45,464 nt of DNA from Bacillus timonensis (GCA_020171895.1 JAIVAN010000016.1:1-45464), one strand, 5' to 3'. Positions 18,462-26,828 are shown, counted from the stretch's first letter. A program made the numbers and translations. The notes: a model not told the origin generated them from the letters alone.

Positions 18462-19073
18462 TTACATTTTTTTTATCTTCTCTTTAAAATTTTCTTTATT
18501 TTCCTTCTTTACTATCTCATCATCCTGAGTGAATACATATTCGTCTTTAACCTCTGTCCATTTGCCATACGTGTTCATGTAAAAGTAATTTTCAGTCGTG
18601 AATCCTTCTGGAACTTCTGATTCATTTTGTATTGGATTTAAAAACAATAGCACTTTTTCACCTTTTGTTAGATGTGGTGCTTTTGTAGATACTTGGTATT
18701 TCTCCCCGTTTATTAGTGAGACTCCTCCAACTCTACTTACGGCAATTTCTTTGAATGGCTTTCCTTTTAGTGTCTCTTCTACTTTTATAATAACCTGAGT
18801 AATAATTTGCTCCGTGTCATCTGCTAGTACAGTTTTGGAAGGTAGTATTTCTTTCACTGTACCTGCTACAATGTGAGTGGATTGAAACAATATCTCTTCG
18901 CTGTATTCAGGTAATAAGCCCTCTACCGTTTTTTGCTTTGCATCTTTTTGAACCTCTACTTTCGTTGTTTCATTGCTGGGATACAAGTAACTATTAACAT
19001 TTTCAATATTGTTGTTGCTACAACCAAATAAAGAGATTGATAGAAATGCTGGTAGTATTAATTTTTTTAACAT
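18462..19073 (-). CDS. hypothetical lipoprotein next to a matrixin relic
   Basis: A 203-residue protein with a lipoprotein signal: MLKKLILPAFLSISLFGC, lipobox LFGC at 15-18, so probably lipid-anchored outside the membrane. The mature part is a beta-rich domain (AGTVKEIL, ITQVIIKVEETLKGK, GEKVLLFLNP) with a charged C-terminus. I do not recognise the family. It starts 17 bases after the stop of the broken metalloprotease gene, so the two probably formed an operon, which suggests a partner or regulator of the protease. Confidence 0.6.
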   Translation of the reverse strand: MLKKLILPAFLSISLFGCSNNNIENVNSYLYPSNETTKVEVQKDAKQKTVEGLLPEYSEEILFQSTHIVAGTVKEILPSKTVLADDTEQIITQVIIKVEETLKGKPFKEIAVSRVGGVSLINGEKYQVSTKAPHLTKGEKVLLFLNPIQNESEVPEGFTTENYFYMNTYGKWTEVKDEYVFTQDDEIVKKENKENFKEKIKKM

Positions 19074-19089
19074 AATCGCTTCATCCTTT

Positions 19090-19427
19090 CTAATATATAG
19101 CCTTTACTCCATCTATATCGTGGCTATGTAACGACTTAGAACCTGTATAAGTATAATACATTACATGTTCTTTTGTATCTGAAGTACTGTACCAACTACC
19201 AACATGGTCTAGTCCAAGTGCATGACCTACTTCATGAAGTACTACTGTAGGAAGGTATTTTCCACTTCCAGAAGTTGATGTGGTAAAACTATAGTTAGCA
19301 TTTATCCAAATTGTTGCAATATACTTTCCATTGTATTCAACATCAGTGACTGCAATTTCGTTATTGGGATAATGACTATAGGAGCTCGAATAAGCTAACC
19401 TTTGTGTTTACCAATTTCAATGATCAT
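19090..19427 (-). pseudogene. matrixin-type zinc metalloprotease, broken
   Basis: The minus strand encodes a metzincin zinc site: HEVGHALGLDH, the HExxHxxGxxH signature, followed 18 residues later by VMYY, likely the Met-turn, and ending DIDGVKAIY. Upstream residues IAVTDVEYNGKYIATIWIN fit the preceding strand. An ATG with RBS AAAGGAGGAG (start 19427) opens a different frame that stops after about ten codons (MIIEIGKHKG), so the N-terminal part has been lost by a deletion or frameshift near 19400-19412. Relatives are secreted proteases. It shares an operon with the lipoprotein gene. Confidence 0.7.
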
Positions 19428-20069
19428 ACTCCTCCTTTTATCCATCAAACTCAAAATAGAATTTTGGTATGTATATGTAACTATATTCTCTTACCACATT
19501 AACAAAGTAATTTAGTAGAAAAAAATTCAAGAATTTAAAATCACTTCTTCTATGCATTTTTTAATAGAGTTTCTAACTGATTACTAAGGTTTATATTATG
19601 GTAGTAATTGGGATAGCGATAAAAAATAAATCTATTTTGTAGGAAGTGAAGTTAAAAAGACTGAATCTATATCATCTGATGAAGAATAAAAAAGTATTGA
19701 AAAAATATCAGATTTCAGGTTAACGGTTTCTTGAATACTGGCAATCATACTAATCATATTCCACTATTTTTCTTCTCTATTTGAATATATATATATATAA
19801 TTCACCTCAATATAACCATTAATAGATCTCCCTCCGTTAAAAGTTGTTAACTTTTTCTCACTTAAAATTACCATAAATTCTACTAGTTTGTTATTGGGAA
19901 AATTCAGAAATATTCAGTGAATAAAACGTATATTTCTGCTCTTATTTTCCCATTACACTTTATTACAATCTTTTAGTATAATAGAATGTCTGTTCTTCTA
20001 AAATCTTTTTTAAGACTATCAATATTGCTAAAGATTATCTTGTTTTCTTTCTAAATCATCAAAAATCTA
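19428..20069. other. AT-rich stretch with one short coding relic
   Basis: No intact gene. At 19588-19689 the plus strand reads GLYYGSNWDSDKK, a stop, then IYFVGSEVKKTESISSDEE and a final stop, which looks like the end of a decayed gene. The rest appears to be degraded sequence. A short TA-dinucleotide run lies near 19785. Confidence 0.4.
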
Positions 20070-20270
20070 TTAATGTTCCTTTATTTTATTTTCTAGTTCT
20101 TTATTTATGGTATTATATAAATTCTTAATAACTGGAATCGAAAGAGGAGCCCATGCAAAGTAGATGTTTTCACTACCCAATTTTCCCCTCAAAGCACTAA
20201 AGGCTTTTTCAGTATACCTTTTAAAGTATTTTAAATAATAAAAAAATATATCACTTGGAATAATCTACCG
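20070..20270 (-). pseudogene. C-terminal fragment of an unknown protein
   Basis: The minus strand reads RYTEKAFSALRGKLGSENIY, then FAWAPLSIPVIKNLYNTINK and ELENKIKEH before two stops. Residue composition is coding-like, but the frame is interrupted upstream (fragments such as GNRGIANTKYVTDFKNEHSN appear in another frame near 20300-20370). I do not recognise the family. 20271-20553 is otherwise without a gene. Confidence 0.45.
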
Positions 20271-20553
20271 ACACTTTTTCAAAATAATGGTATTTACCAA
20301 GTATTTGAGTGTTCATTTTTAAAATCTGTAACATATTTAGTATTTGCTATTCCCCGGTTTCCGTTGATTAGTACATTTTACTGCCCACTTGACACTGTCT
20401 CCCAAGCCGATAAGGCTTGCGGGTTAGAATATTAAATCTTTTAAATGATTAAGTTAAGAAGTAATTTCATTTGCTTTAAACACCCCCCTCCGATTTCGCA
20501 ATTAAAAAGGAAATTATTCCACAAAGCTAATATTATAACTTTATTCATTAGAA

Positions 20554-20822
20554 ACAAAAAGGCTTCTCAAAAGTATATAAAACTAATGAGAAGCCTCTTG
20601 TAAACATATCATTTTTTAAGATTACGTTATTGTAAATCGACAAAGCCCTTGTGGTTTGAGGGGCAGATTACATCATGCCGCCCCTAAGGTGAGAGTGAGT
20701 AATATCTTTAACTTGGTGTGTTTAGAGTGCGATAAATCAGGGCTTTGTAAAATTCTTACTGTAACATCTTTAACGGAGTTTTACCGTTTTTCACTGGATT
20801 GCGTTAGCAAAATGTTAGCATT
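20554..20822 (+). repeat. island direct repeat, middle copy
   Basis: Second copy of the 269-bp block at 17596-17864, gap-free. It contains an integrase tail (20556-20603, coding KKASQKYIKLMRSLL stop), the att core (20659-20683), the TAAGGTGAGAGTG segment and the GTTAGCAAAATGTTAGCA motif. The spacing to the left copy is 2958 bases, which would be the length of the smaller element. Confidence 0.9.
20659..20683 (+). mobile_element. att core, middle copy
   Basis: Identical over 25 bases to the groEL 3' end, and over 28 bases when the preceding TTG is included (20656-20683 against 32869-32896). It is the expected left attachment site of the element lying between here and groEL. Confidence 0.88.
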
Positions 20823-21017
20823 TTGCTATTCTTAATGTATCTAAAAAAATGGTACCACTAATCCCCCTTTTTCTATCGAGGAATTAGTCAAATGGTTTTC
20901 CTCGCAATAGCACCAAATGCGGAAAGTTGAATTCCTATTGCATAGTATTCTTGTACTGTGCAACAAATGGCTCTGATATTTTTTGTCTCTCTTATTGAGC
21001 AATCGCACTCCGTTATT

Positions 21018-21440
21018 TTAATAATATTTATCTATATTAGACCGTATTGAATTAGGCAATTTTTCAATAATATGATTAGGCAAACCAATTTCCTTTTTAA
21101 CTTCCGTTTCTCTTCCATACTTATAAATGCTTAAGAAATCCCAAAAGGATATAAAAAAATCTTTGTCCTTATCGTGGATGAATTCCATCCACCCATCAGC
21201 TAAGAGTTCATCATCTTCGTTAAATACTTTGATACCAGAAAAGTCTTCTACATCTCCATCCAAGTATGTTGTTCTTTTTCCTTCAACACAACTTTCAGAC
21301 CAATCAAACTTAAACATATTTGCCTTAACACCATATTGTTTTAGGTCTTTCACTAACAGTTCTTCAATTTTCGTCCTTAATTCAGGTCCCATACAATTTG
21401 AAAAACCTAAATCGATGTAATTTGGTTTCAAAAGGTTCAC
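21018..21440 (-). CDS. hypothetical protein, island cargo
   Basis: A 140-residue soluble acidic protein beginning MNLLKPNYIDLGFSNCMGPE. Segments include ELRTKIEELLVKDLKQYGVK (probable helix) and FISFWDFLSIYKYGRE. RBS is a weak AGGTG. No family recognised. The size, acidity and position among toxin and immunity relics would fit an immunity protein, but nothing in the sequence proves it. Confidence 0.5.
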   Translation of the reverse strand: MNLLKPNYIDLGFSNCMGPELRTKIEELLVKDLKQYGVKANMFKFDWSESCVEGKRTTYLDGDVEDFSGIKVFNEDDELLADGWMEFIHDKDKDFFISFWDFLSIYKYGRETEVKKEIGLPNHIIEKLPNSIRSNIDKYY

Positions 21441-21477
21441 CTCAATTTTACTTACTCAACTCTTTCTCGTCGTTAAT

Positions 21478-21633
21478 TTAAAACATTAAATTCTTAAAAT
21501 ACAAAATACCGTAAAATAAAGCACCGCCTATTACAATAAACAAACCAACCATTATAAAACCGTATAGAAAGCCTTTCCCCATTGAAAACAAATCTAAAAA
21601 CATATTTTTAAAGATATCTAGTACCTTGCTCAC
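21478..21633 (-). CDS. small single-span membrane protein
   Basis: About 51 residues: a short amphipathic start (SKVLDIFKNMFLDLFSMGKG), then a strong membrane helix FIMVGLFIVIGGALFYGILYF. I chose the GTG start at 21633 because GGGGG lies 6 bases upstream; an ATG at 21639 directly abuts the RBS. Family unknown. Similar short membrane proteins often accompany toxin or phage cargo. Confidence 0.55.
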   Translation of the reverse strand: MSKVLDIFKNMFLDLFSMGKGFLYGFIMVGLFIVIGGALFYGILYFKNLMF

Positions 21634-21757
21634 AGTCATCCCCCTTTAACCAATAAAACTATAGGCACTAATACTGCAAGAATTGATGCCTACTGTTAAT
21701 AAAGATAAGCTCACCGTTTGTTTAATAAGAAATTATAAAGGACCTAAAAGGAATATC

Positions 21758-22225
21758 TCACCAAACCGTTAAGCCTGTCCTACCATCATTTTCATCAGTT
21801 ATATATTGAACATCTTCGAAACTACATTCTATTGCGTTTTTATATAACAATTTTAGTTTTTCTTTATCCTTGCAGTAAATTGTTGAGTAAACTGAGTCAA
21901 CAACCAATAAAACAAGTTCACAATTACTATCTAGAAAATCTTCATATGTCTTAATATTATTAACTTCCTTCCCTTTAGGAAAGGCTTTTAAGTCTGCAAA
22001 AATCACATAATATTGATTGTCCTTTATTCTTTTATCCAGAAGGCTTCCATCCATATCATTTTCAACTTCAGAAAATAACGCTTTATCAAATTGACCATCC
22101 GTTATAATGTAAGCCTCCTCATTTTGGTTTAGCCAATTAAATGTTGTAATATCAATTGGCTTTAACATATCTGCAAGATAAGTTCCATATTTATTTGGAA
22201 TCTCGAAACTAATGCCTCTTAACAC
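21758..22225 (-). CDS. DUF2691 family protein
   Basis: A 155-residue protein beginning MLRGISFEIPNKYGTYLADM followed by LKPIDITTFNWL. This opening (MxRGISFEIPNxYG...LKPIDI) is what I recall for the Bacillus-specific DUF2691 family. No membrane segment. Function unknown; members tend to occur in accessory regions. RBS GAGGTG precedes the ATG. Confidence 0.65.
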   Translation of the reverse strand: MLRGISFEIPNKYGTYLADMLKPIDITTFNWLNQNEEAYIITDGQFDKALFSEVENDMDGSLLDKRIKDNQYYVIFADLKAFPKGKEVNNIKTYEDFLDSNCELVLLVVDSVYSTIYCKDKEKLKLLYKNAIECSFEDVQYITDENDGRTGLTVW

Positions 22226-22331
22226 ACCATCACCTCTTAATTATTGCACTCCGTTACAGAAAGGATCGCCTGCAAGTAATTACAATTCCTTGTTGTGCAA
22301 TAGCTACCCTTTAACGCAATAAGAAAATTGC

Positions 22332-22835
22332 TTAAAATACTTTAGGATTATCAATAATTAACCACATATTATCTTCGTCATACCCAACGACTTTCCCTAT
22401 TATTTTGTGTCGAGGATAAAGGTTGTCTCGTTTTGAACTAATTCTACATTTATTATAGTCAGTGATACCAATGATGTCTGGTGAGATGCCGATAATTACT
22501 CCTTCAGGATAAAAGACTTCAATTATTCCTTCAATCTCAGAACCAATAGGGAATTTCTCTTTTGATTGATGCCAATTATCACAAAGTTCATCTCTAAATT
22601 TGTTCCATATATTATAAAATTGGTTTTCACTTATCTCAGAACCACCGAAATCTATTATTTCATTTTCATCTATTTTTTCTTCAGCTAAATAAAAATGATG
22701 CTCTTCATCTTTTCGATTAGATGCTATGTACTTATTCGACGTTACAGCAATCTGTTTAGAAGCAACATCATTATCAATTTCAATATATGTAGTACCTTTT
22801 AAGTCATCATCATACCACTTAAAGAATCGTTTCAT
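22332..22835 (-). CDS. hypothetical protein with S1-like C-terminal segment
   Basis: About 167 residues. I take the ATG at 22835 (MKRFFKWYDDDLKGTTYIEI) because GGGAGG lies 6 bases upstream; an earlier in-frame start at 22895 has no RBS. The C-terminal part reads IGSEIEGIIEVFYPEGVIIG, then PRHKIIGKVVGYDEDNMWLI, resembling an OB/S1-type barrel. Homologous families occur among putative immunity proteins, but I cannot name one. Cytoplasmic. Confidence 0.5.
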   Translation of the reverse strand: MKRFFKWYDDDLKGTTYIEIDNDVASKQIAVTSNKYIASNRKDEEHHFYLAEEKIDENEIIDFGGSEISENQFYNIWNKFRDELCDNWHQSKEKFPIGSEIEGIIEVFYPEGVIIGISPDIIGITDYNKCRISSKRDNLYPRHKIIGKVVGYDEDNMWLIIDNPKVF

Positions 22836-22950
22836 AATGTTCCTCCCGTCACTTCTTATTCCATTCTTGCTCCCGTTAGTGAAATTTAATCCCAAAAATT
22901 AAATACCACTTCACCTACTATTTTGGGTTGCCAATAAATAAGTTGTTCCA

Positions 22951-23367
22951 ATGAAATTAGAAATATTAGCAACTATTATTCTTATATCTTTTATTCAAAA
23001 TTTTTGTGTAATCGCTGAAACACCGGTACCATATCTATCCTCAGAATGTCTAGATGAAGATGATGAACTAGTTAAAACAACATTAAAAGATAAAGAAGAC
23101 CTTTTAAACGCTTTAAAAACAATTGTTCCTAAAGTCTATTCAGAAGACAATTGGGAAGTTAGTATGGTTAAACCCTTACTTAATATGAAAGAGAGTGCAT
23201 ATTATGGTATGGCGACGGCACTTTGTAATGAGAAAACAGCAAAAAAAACTTGGTATGTCGAATTACTATTTACTAAGCATCTACCATCTGCAAGTGCATC
23301 TACTGGAATTATGTTTGTTACAAAAACTAAGTCAGAAGGATGGAGGGTGTGGTATCAATACAAATAA
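22951..23367 (+). CDS. hypothetical secreted protein
   Basis: A 138-residue frame with a probable signal sequence (MKLEILATIILISFIQNFCV, possible cleavage after IAE or near residue 23) and a mature domain ending GIMFVTKTKSEGWRVWYQYK. No RBS is visible and a stop lies shortly upstream, so the 5' end may be truncated and the gene may not be translated well. A terminator follows. Family unknown. Confidence 0.45.
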   Translation: MKLEILATIILISFIQNFCVIAETPVPYLSSECLDEDDELVKTTLKDKEDLLNALKTIVPKVYSEDNWEVSMVKPLLNMKESAYYGMATALCNEKTAKKTWYVELLFTKHLPSASASTGIMFVTKTKSEGWRVWYQYK

Positions 23368-23388
23368 AAGAATCCATTCACTGTCCTA

Positions 23389-23417
23389 CACCTTTTAATT
23401 ATAAAGGTGCTTTTTCC
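23389..23417 (+). terminator. terminator after the secreted-protein gene
   Basis: CACCTTT TAATTAT AAAGGTG followed by CTTTTTCCTTTTT on the plus strand, 22 bases after the stop. Confidence 0.65.
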
Positions 23418-23456
23418 TTTTTAAAGATACGCTCACAGTTATTTCAATAGTAATTC

Positions 23457-23837
23457 TTAGTCATTGAATAACTCCTTCATATCATCTGGAACAATGATTA
23501 CATCTTCTATTTCAATTTTGTTGTTTTCATGAGGTGGTGTAAGCCTTAACTTTACCAATAGCATTTCTCCATTTTCAAAGGTTAATAATTCGTAACTTCT
23601 ATAACCAGCCCCAGCTGTTGTAATATCTTTAAGTTCCTTGAATTCCATTTCAGAAATACTGCCTTTCCTACCATCAGCAAACAATGAGTCAAAACTCGCA
23701 TAATCATTATTATCTATTGCTAATTTCATTAACCAAGCGGTGTTTTCAGGATTATCAGGAGCCACAGTTTTACTACTACAACCAACTACCACCAACAAAA
23801 TTGAAAAATGTAATAAAAGATTAATATATATCCTCAT
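23457..23837 (-). CDS. hypothetical lipoprotein
   Basis: A 126-residue protein with lipobox VVGC at residues 17-20 after a hydrophobic stretch, hence probably membrane-anchored on the outside. The mature part has a short helical domain (TAWLMKLAIDNNDYASFDSL) and a beta-rich end. Family not recognised. RBS AGGAGG lies 5 bases before the ATG. Confidence 0.6.
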   Translation of the reverse strand: MRIYINLLLHFSILLVVVGCSSKTVAPDNPENTAWLMKLAIDNNDYASFDSLFADGRKGSISEMEFKELKDITTAGAGYRSYELLTFENGEMLLVKLRLTPPHENNKIEIEDVIIVPDDMKELFND

Positions 23838-23933
23838 TTATATTCCTCCTACACACCGTGATTTTGACAATACATTTTCAAAAGTATTAGTACCAACTGT
23901 TAAACTATACCCCTCCTATACTTCAACACTAAC

Positions 23934-23961
23934 AGCCATACTTCCTTCTTGAAGTATGGCT
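23934..23961. other. perfect inverted repeat
   Basis: AGCCATACTTC / GAAGTATGGCT, an 11-bp stem with a 6-base loop. It lacks a T run on either strand, so a terminator is doubtful. It lies in the spacer between the lipoprotein gene and the immunity relics. Confidence 0.5.
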
Positions 23962-24026
23962 CACCGTTACTTTAATAACTCAATATCATTCTTGTTAACT
24001 GTTAATGAGTCTAATGTTAGGCCTTG

Positions 24027-24143
24027 TTAATCTACAAATTCAATTTCATAGTGGTCTGAGTTATGTATAAGCACAATTGTACCTATAGCGTCAACCCCCG
24101 CTTGGATTAACGCATCCGTTAGTACAATATAGTTATCCTTCAA
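24027..24143 (-). pseudogene. DUF4926-like fragment
   Basis: A 38-residue frame from TTG: KDNYIVLTDALIQAGVDAIG then TIVLIHNSDHYEIEFVD. The pattern VxLT...G..GTIVxI....YEIEFVD is that of DUF4926, a small domain common in toxin-immunity loci, but it stops earlier than usual family length and one conserved Gly-rich turn is altered. It overlaps the end of the Imm26-like frame by 11 bases. Confidence 0.45.
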
Positions 24144-24618
24144 AAGATGGGTCTAACACCTTTTTTAACTCAAAAGCAATTGAACCATAACTACCTAATC
24201 CAAAATCCCCTAATAATTTAGGTTCATGATTAAGTTTAATTCCCTCTTCGTTCACAAAGTTCTTGGTTACAATATCCCAAATTCAATAATCTACCTTACA
24301 TTCCTCACCTGTCACTTTTTGAACGCCAACCGTTTTAAAATATCCTTTTGTCCAACCTTGGTCATTTATAATCTGAGGTGAAATTATTAAATTATTAGGG
24401 TTCAAATGTTCTGGAGGTTCCATGTCGCATGAAGTCTCATTGAATATGTACACTAAATGTCCACCGTTCATTATCGGGTCCTTAATTGAAATCTTAGTCC
24501 TAATAACCTTTCCAAAGAAAAAAATATCTTTTAAAGGCTGAATAACAAATACTTCACCCTCTTTTCTGCGATTTCTGGATGGTTGCATCTTTATTAACAA
24601 ATCAAATGCCATTAACAA
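24133..24618 (-). pseudogene. Imm26-like immunity protein interrupted by an in-frame TGA
   Basis: The frame starts MLMAFDLLIKMQPSRNRRKE and continues GEVFVIQPLKDIFFFGKVI, typical of the Imm26 immunity family (a short basic start, then a GxVFxIPL...FGxVI strand pair). It ends after 111 residues at TGA (24283-24285). The same frame then continues with 49 coding-like codons (IWDIVTKNFVNEEGIKLN, later GDFGLGSYGSIAFELKKVL) to TAA at 24133. The simplest reading is one point mutation in an otherwise intact gene of about 161 codons. Imm26 proteins neutralise contact-dependent or secreted toxins. Confidence 0.6.
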
Positions 24619-24643
24619 TCATTCCTTTGATCAAGTTATCTAA

Positions 24644-24733
24644 TCACTCACCTGATATTTTCTGAAAAAGATCAGCAGCTGCTTGGTCCCGATTCCTTGT
24701 TGTACATTCGCTCACCTTTACTTTAAGTACATT
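24644..24733 (-). pseudogene. possible toxin C-terminal fragment
   Basis: A short frame ends CTTRNRDQAAADLFQKISGE just upstream of the Imm26-like gene. Position and style (basic residues followed by a QAAADLFxxI(S/T)G end) suggest the C-terminus of a polymorphic toxin whose front part is gone. An in-frame stop lies just upstream. This is inference from context; no toxin domain can be named. Confidence 0.35.
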
Positions 24734-24747
24734 AGTTCACAAAATAT

Positions 24748-24867
24748 CTAACTAAATATCCCTGATACACCAATCGGTAATGCATTCCAAATAAGTCCTA
24801 GAACCTTAAAGTATAGATAGAAAAATCCCGCAGCTAAAATATAAAACAAAATGTTACTCTTAACCAA
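24748..24867 (-). CDS. possible 39-residue membrane peptide
   Basis: From TTG the frame reads VKSNILFYILAAGFFYLYFK then VLGLIWNALPIGVSGIFS and stop: one strong membrane helix and a hydrophobic end. No RBS is visible and a stop lies just upstream, so it may be the tail of a longer lost gene. It is similar in style to the small membrane protein at 21478. Confidence 0.3.
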   Translation of the reverse strand: MVKSNILFYILAAGFFYLYFKVLGLIWNALPIGVSGIFS

Positions 24868-24994
24868 ACGCTAAATGTTAAAAAAGTAAATATATTTTAT
24901 ATAATTTTTTATTTATTTTTTAACACATAAAAACAACAACCACTTACTCTTATGAATAAATGGTGATTGTTCAATATGATATTTTATTAAAAAC

Positions 24995-25297
24995 TTATTT
25001 TCTTTTTAACCAACTGTACACACCTACAAGGTTAGCGACCAGTAAGCCAACAAACATAGAAGTAATAAATTCAATAGAAAAGAGACCTGTAAGAAGTAAT
25101 AGAACTATAGCTATAAGTATCGGGAAGCTAAGTTTAAGTATTTGTTTGTAGAATGGGAAATTACTATATCTCTTTGATATTGTATATATGTACACTAGAA
25201 GAAGGATAACAAAAGAGATATTTAATATGGTTGTCATCAATATATTTTCATTTTCTCGATACCCAAATATCTGAATACTATTTAACCAATCTACCAT
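24995..25297 (-). CDS. hypothetical three-helix membrane protein
   Basis: A 100-residue protein with hydrophobic segments near 20-41, 53-72 and 75-94 and a basic end (SWLKRK). The start is ATG with RBS GGAGG about 9 bases upstream. No family recognised. It is divergent from the secreted-protein gene at 25402. Confidence 0.5.
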   Translation of the reverse strand: MVDWLNSIQIFGYRENENILMTTILNISFVILLLVYIYTISKRYSNFPFYKQILKLSFPILIAIVLLLLTGLFSIEFITSMFVGLLVANLVGVYSWLKRK

Positions 25298-25340
25298 TTC
25301 TACAAAACCTCCAATTTATGTAAATTATTACAAAATTTAG

Positions 25341-25369
25341 TTTACTTGCTATATTTCACATTATATAAT
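25341..25369 (+). promoter_or_regulatory. SigA promoter of the secreted-protein gene
   Basis: TTTACT (25341-25346), a 17-base spacer and perfect TATAAT (25364-25369), 32 bases ahead of the start codon. Confidence 0.75.
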
Positions 25370-25401
25370 GAATTTTGAGAAAATTAAATAGGAGGGAATA
25401 C

Positions 25402-26091
25402 ATGAAGAAAGTAATTTATTCTATTATTTTTAATCTTTTAGTTGCATTTGTCGCATTTCAATTCTCACCTACTGTCTTTGCAGAAGTAAGCACCATTGAT
25501 ATAGATGGTGTCAATATCATCTCTGAAACAGATGAAAAAGTAGTTTATCAGATTACGAATGAAAATGGAGAATTACTTGAATATCATGAAGACATCGTTG
25601 AAACATCTTCCGAAACTGACATAATGACTAAAGTGTACCTGATTAATGCAGATGGTAGCAAAACAATATATGAAACTTTTGATACGAACATTGAATCTAA
25701 TGATTCTCTCGAAAAAATTATTCTATCTCAAACAAATTTACAAACTGGTACTACCTTGTATTCAAGTGTTAATTACAGTTCCTTGCAGACTAGAGGTATA
25801 GTTATTGATGACCCTAATCCACCTGTAGAATATTCTGTACAACCTACTGAATCAATAACGTTATCAAACACTTCCACTGATGGTTATTCAACTTTGGGGA
25901 AAACTGTAAGAGAAAAAGGAGGTAGCTTCCTTTTAAACTCTGTTAGATGGTATCTTTATAGTGATGGAACTGCTACTGCTTGGATGAGTCCAGTAAAACA
26001 AAAAACAGTATCAGCAACGAACTCAAAATATATTACTTATAGACAATATGCAGATAAAGTTAGAAGCTATGAAACAAGCTTAGTTACTTGA
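25402..26091 (+). CDS. hypothetical secreted protein, island cargo
   Basis: About 229 residues from the ATG at 25402, chosen for its RBS GGAGGG; an upstream in-frame start at 25375 has none. The signal peptide is clear (MKKVIYSIIFNLLVAFVAFQ, cleavage probably after VFA at about 29). The mature protein has an acidic N-terminal half and a C-terminal beta-rich part (SVRWYLYSDGTATAWMSPVK). Family not recognised. It has a good promoter and looks intact. Confidence 0.65.
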   Translation: MKKVIYSIIFNLLVAFVAFQFSPTVFAEVSTIDIDGVNIISETDEKVVYQITNENGELLEYHEDIVETSSETDIMTKVYLINADGSKTIYETFDTNIESNDSLEKIILSQTNLQTGTTLYSSVNYSSLQTRGIVIDDPNPPVEYSVQPTESITLSNTSTDGYSTLGKTVREKGGSFLLNSVRWYLYSDGTATAWMSPVKQKTVSATNSKYITYRQYADKVRSYETSLVT

Positions 26092-26182
26092 ATGAGCCAT
26101 GTAAATCCTCATATCGAATGAACTTACCAGTTTCAAGTACCTGTTTTCTTTTGAAGGTTGAGAGTTTTTTGTATAAATCCAT
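26084..26182 (-). CDS. possible small protein or truncated gene start
   Basis: A 32-residue frame (MDLYKKLSTFKRKQVLETGK then FIRYEDLHGSFK) behind AAAGGAG and GGTGGGG. It overlaps the 3' end of the convergent secreted-protein gene by 8 bases, as if a longer gene was cut at this junction. Family unknown. It follows a fragment that looks like a toxin end, so an immunity gene start is possible. Confidence 0.35.
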   Translation of the reverse strand: MDLYKKLSTFKRKQVLETGKFIRYEDLHGSFK

Positions 26183-26235
26183 CCCCACCCACTTCTCCTT
26201 TAAAGTAAATTATTTTTTGATTTTTATTTTCACTT

Positions 26236-26340
26236 TTAAAAAGTCAATAACCCTTTCGTTTTTTGTGCGGCATCCTGCTTTTTTAACACAATAGGAGCTG
26301 CCTCATATACAACAACTCCTTGTTCCAGTTTTGCTTTCGT
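26236..26340 (-). pseudogene. possible toxin fragment
   Basis: A frame without a start reads KAKLEQGVVVYEAAPIVLKK then QDAAQKTKGLLTF and stop. It is coding-like and recalls linker regions of Bacillus secreted polymorphic toxins, but the match is from memory and weak. A stop lies directly upstream. Confidence 0.3.
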
Positions 26341-26475
26341 TTATTAAAATTCACTTTTGAGATCTTCATCCTTCTTAATATCATCAATCATTTTGCCTAC
26401 TTGTGTAAATATGACTACTAATTTAGTGCCTGGGACGAAACCACTGTCCCTTCGTACTTCGTCTTCTCTGAGCAT

Positions 26476-26521
26476 AAAAAAGAAGCTTCCCAAAAGTTTA
26501 TCAACTAATGAACAGCCTCTC
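26476..26521 (-). terminator. terminator of the first 90-residue gene, degenerate integrase tail
   Basis: On the minus strand an imperfect hairpin (GAGGCTGTTCATTAGT ... AACTTTTGGGAAGCTTC) is followed by TTTTTT. On the plus strand it encodes KKEASQKFIN and a stop, matching the integrase end KKEASQKFSE. It lies 35 bases after the gene. Confidence 0.6.
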
Positions 26522-26555
26522 CTGGCTTGTTTTTAGTAACCATTATTCAAATTCC

Positions 26556-26828
26556 TTAACCCATTAATCCCTCATCTATATATACTTCCATTCCCTCATC
26601 TTCCAGACATTCACCAAAGAATTTAACTGCATTCCGATAGTCGAATTTAAGTATATTTAAATCTTGGTCATCTGCATCATATACAGCTACTGCAACATCA
26701 TATGCATAAAGAGTGACGTAATTATCTGATCGCTTCTTTAGATGCGCCTCCACGCTGAATTCCTTGCCCTTAATTACTTTTTTGTTTGACTTTAATGCCA
26801 AAGAAAGTAATTGTTTAATTTCTTCCAT
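26556..26828 (-). CDS. hypothetical 90-residue protein, copy 1
   Basis: Small soluble acidic protein starting MEEIKQLLSLALKSNKKVIK, with a helical N-terminus and a mixed middle (YVTLYAYDVAVAVYDADDQ). RBS GGAGG stands 8 bases before the ATG. A second copy at 28729 differs at only a few residues (for example FDYRN against IDYRK, and the last residue G against D), so both are likely under selection or the duplication is recent. Family unknown. Confidence 0.6.
   Translation of the reverse strand: MEEIKQLLSLALKSNKKVIKGKEFSVEAHLKKRSDNYVTLYAYDVAVAVYDADDQDLNILKFDYRNAVKFFGECLEDEGMEVYIDEGLMG

Noticed and set aside
20995-22270. Repeated word GCACTCCGTTA (near 21005 and 22245)
   Set aside because: Only an 11-base match with unrelated flanks; not enough to call a repeat family from this window.
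23895-23961. Possible CRISPR or phage-operator repeats in the AT-rich island
   Set aside because: Single hairpins only; no regularly spaced identical repeats and no cas genes.
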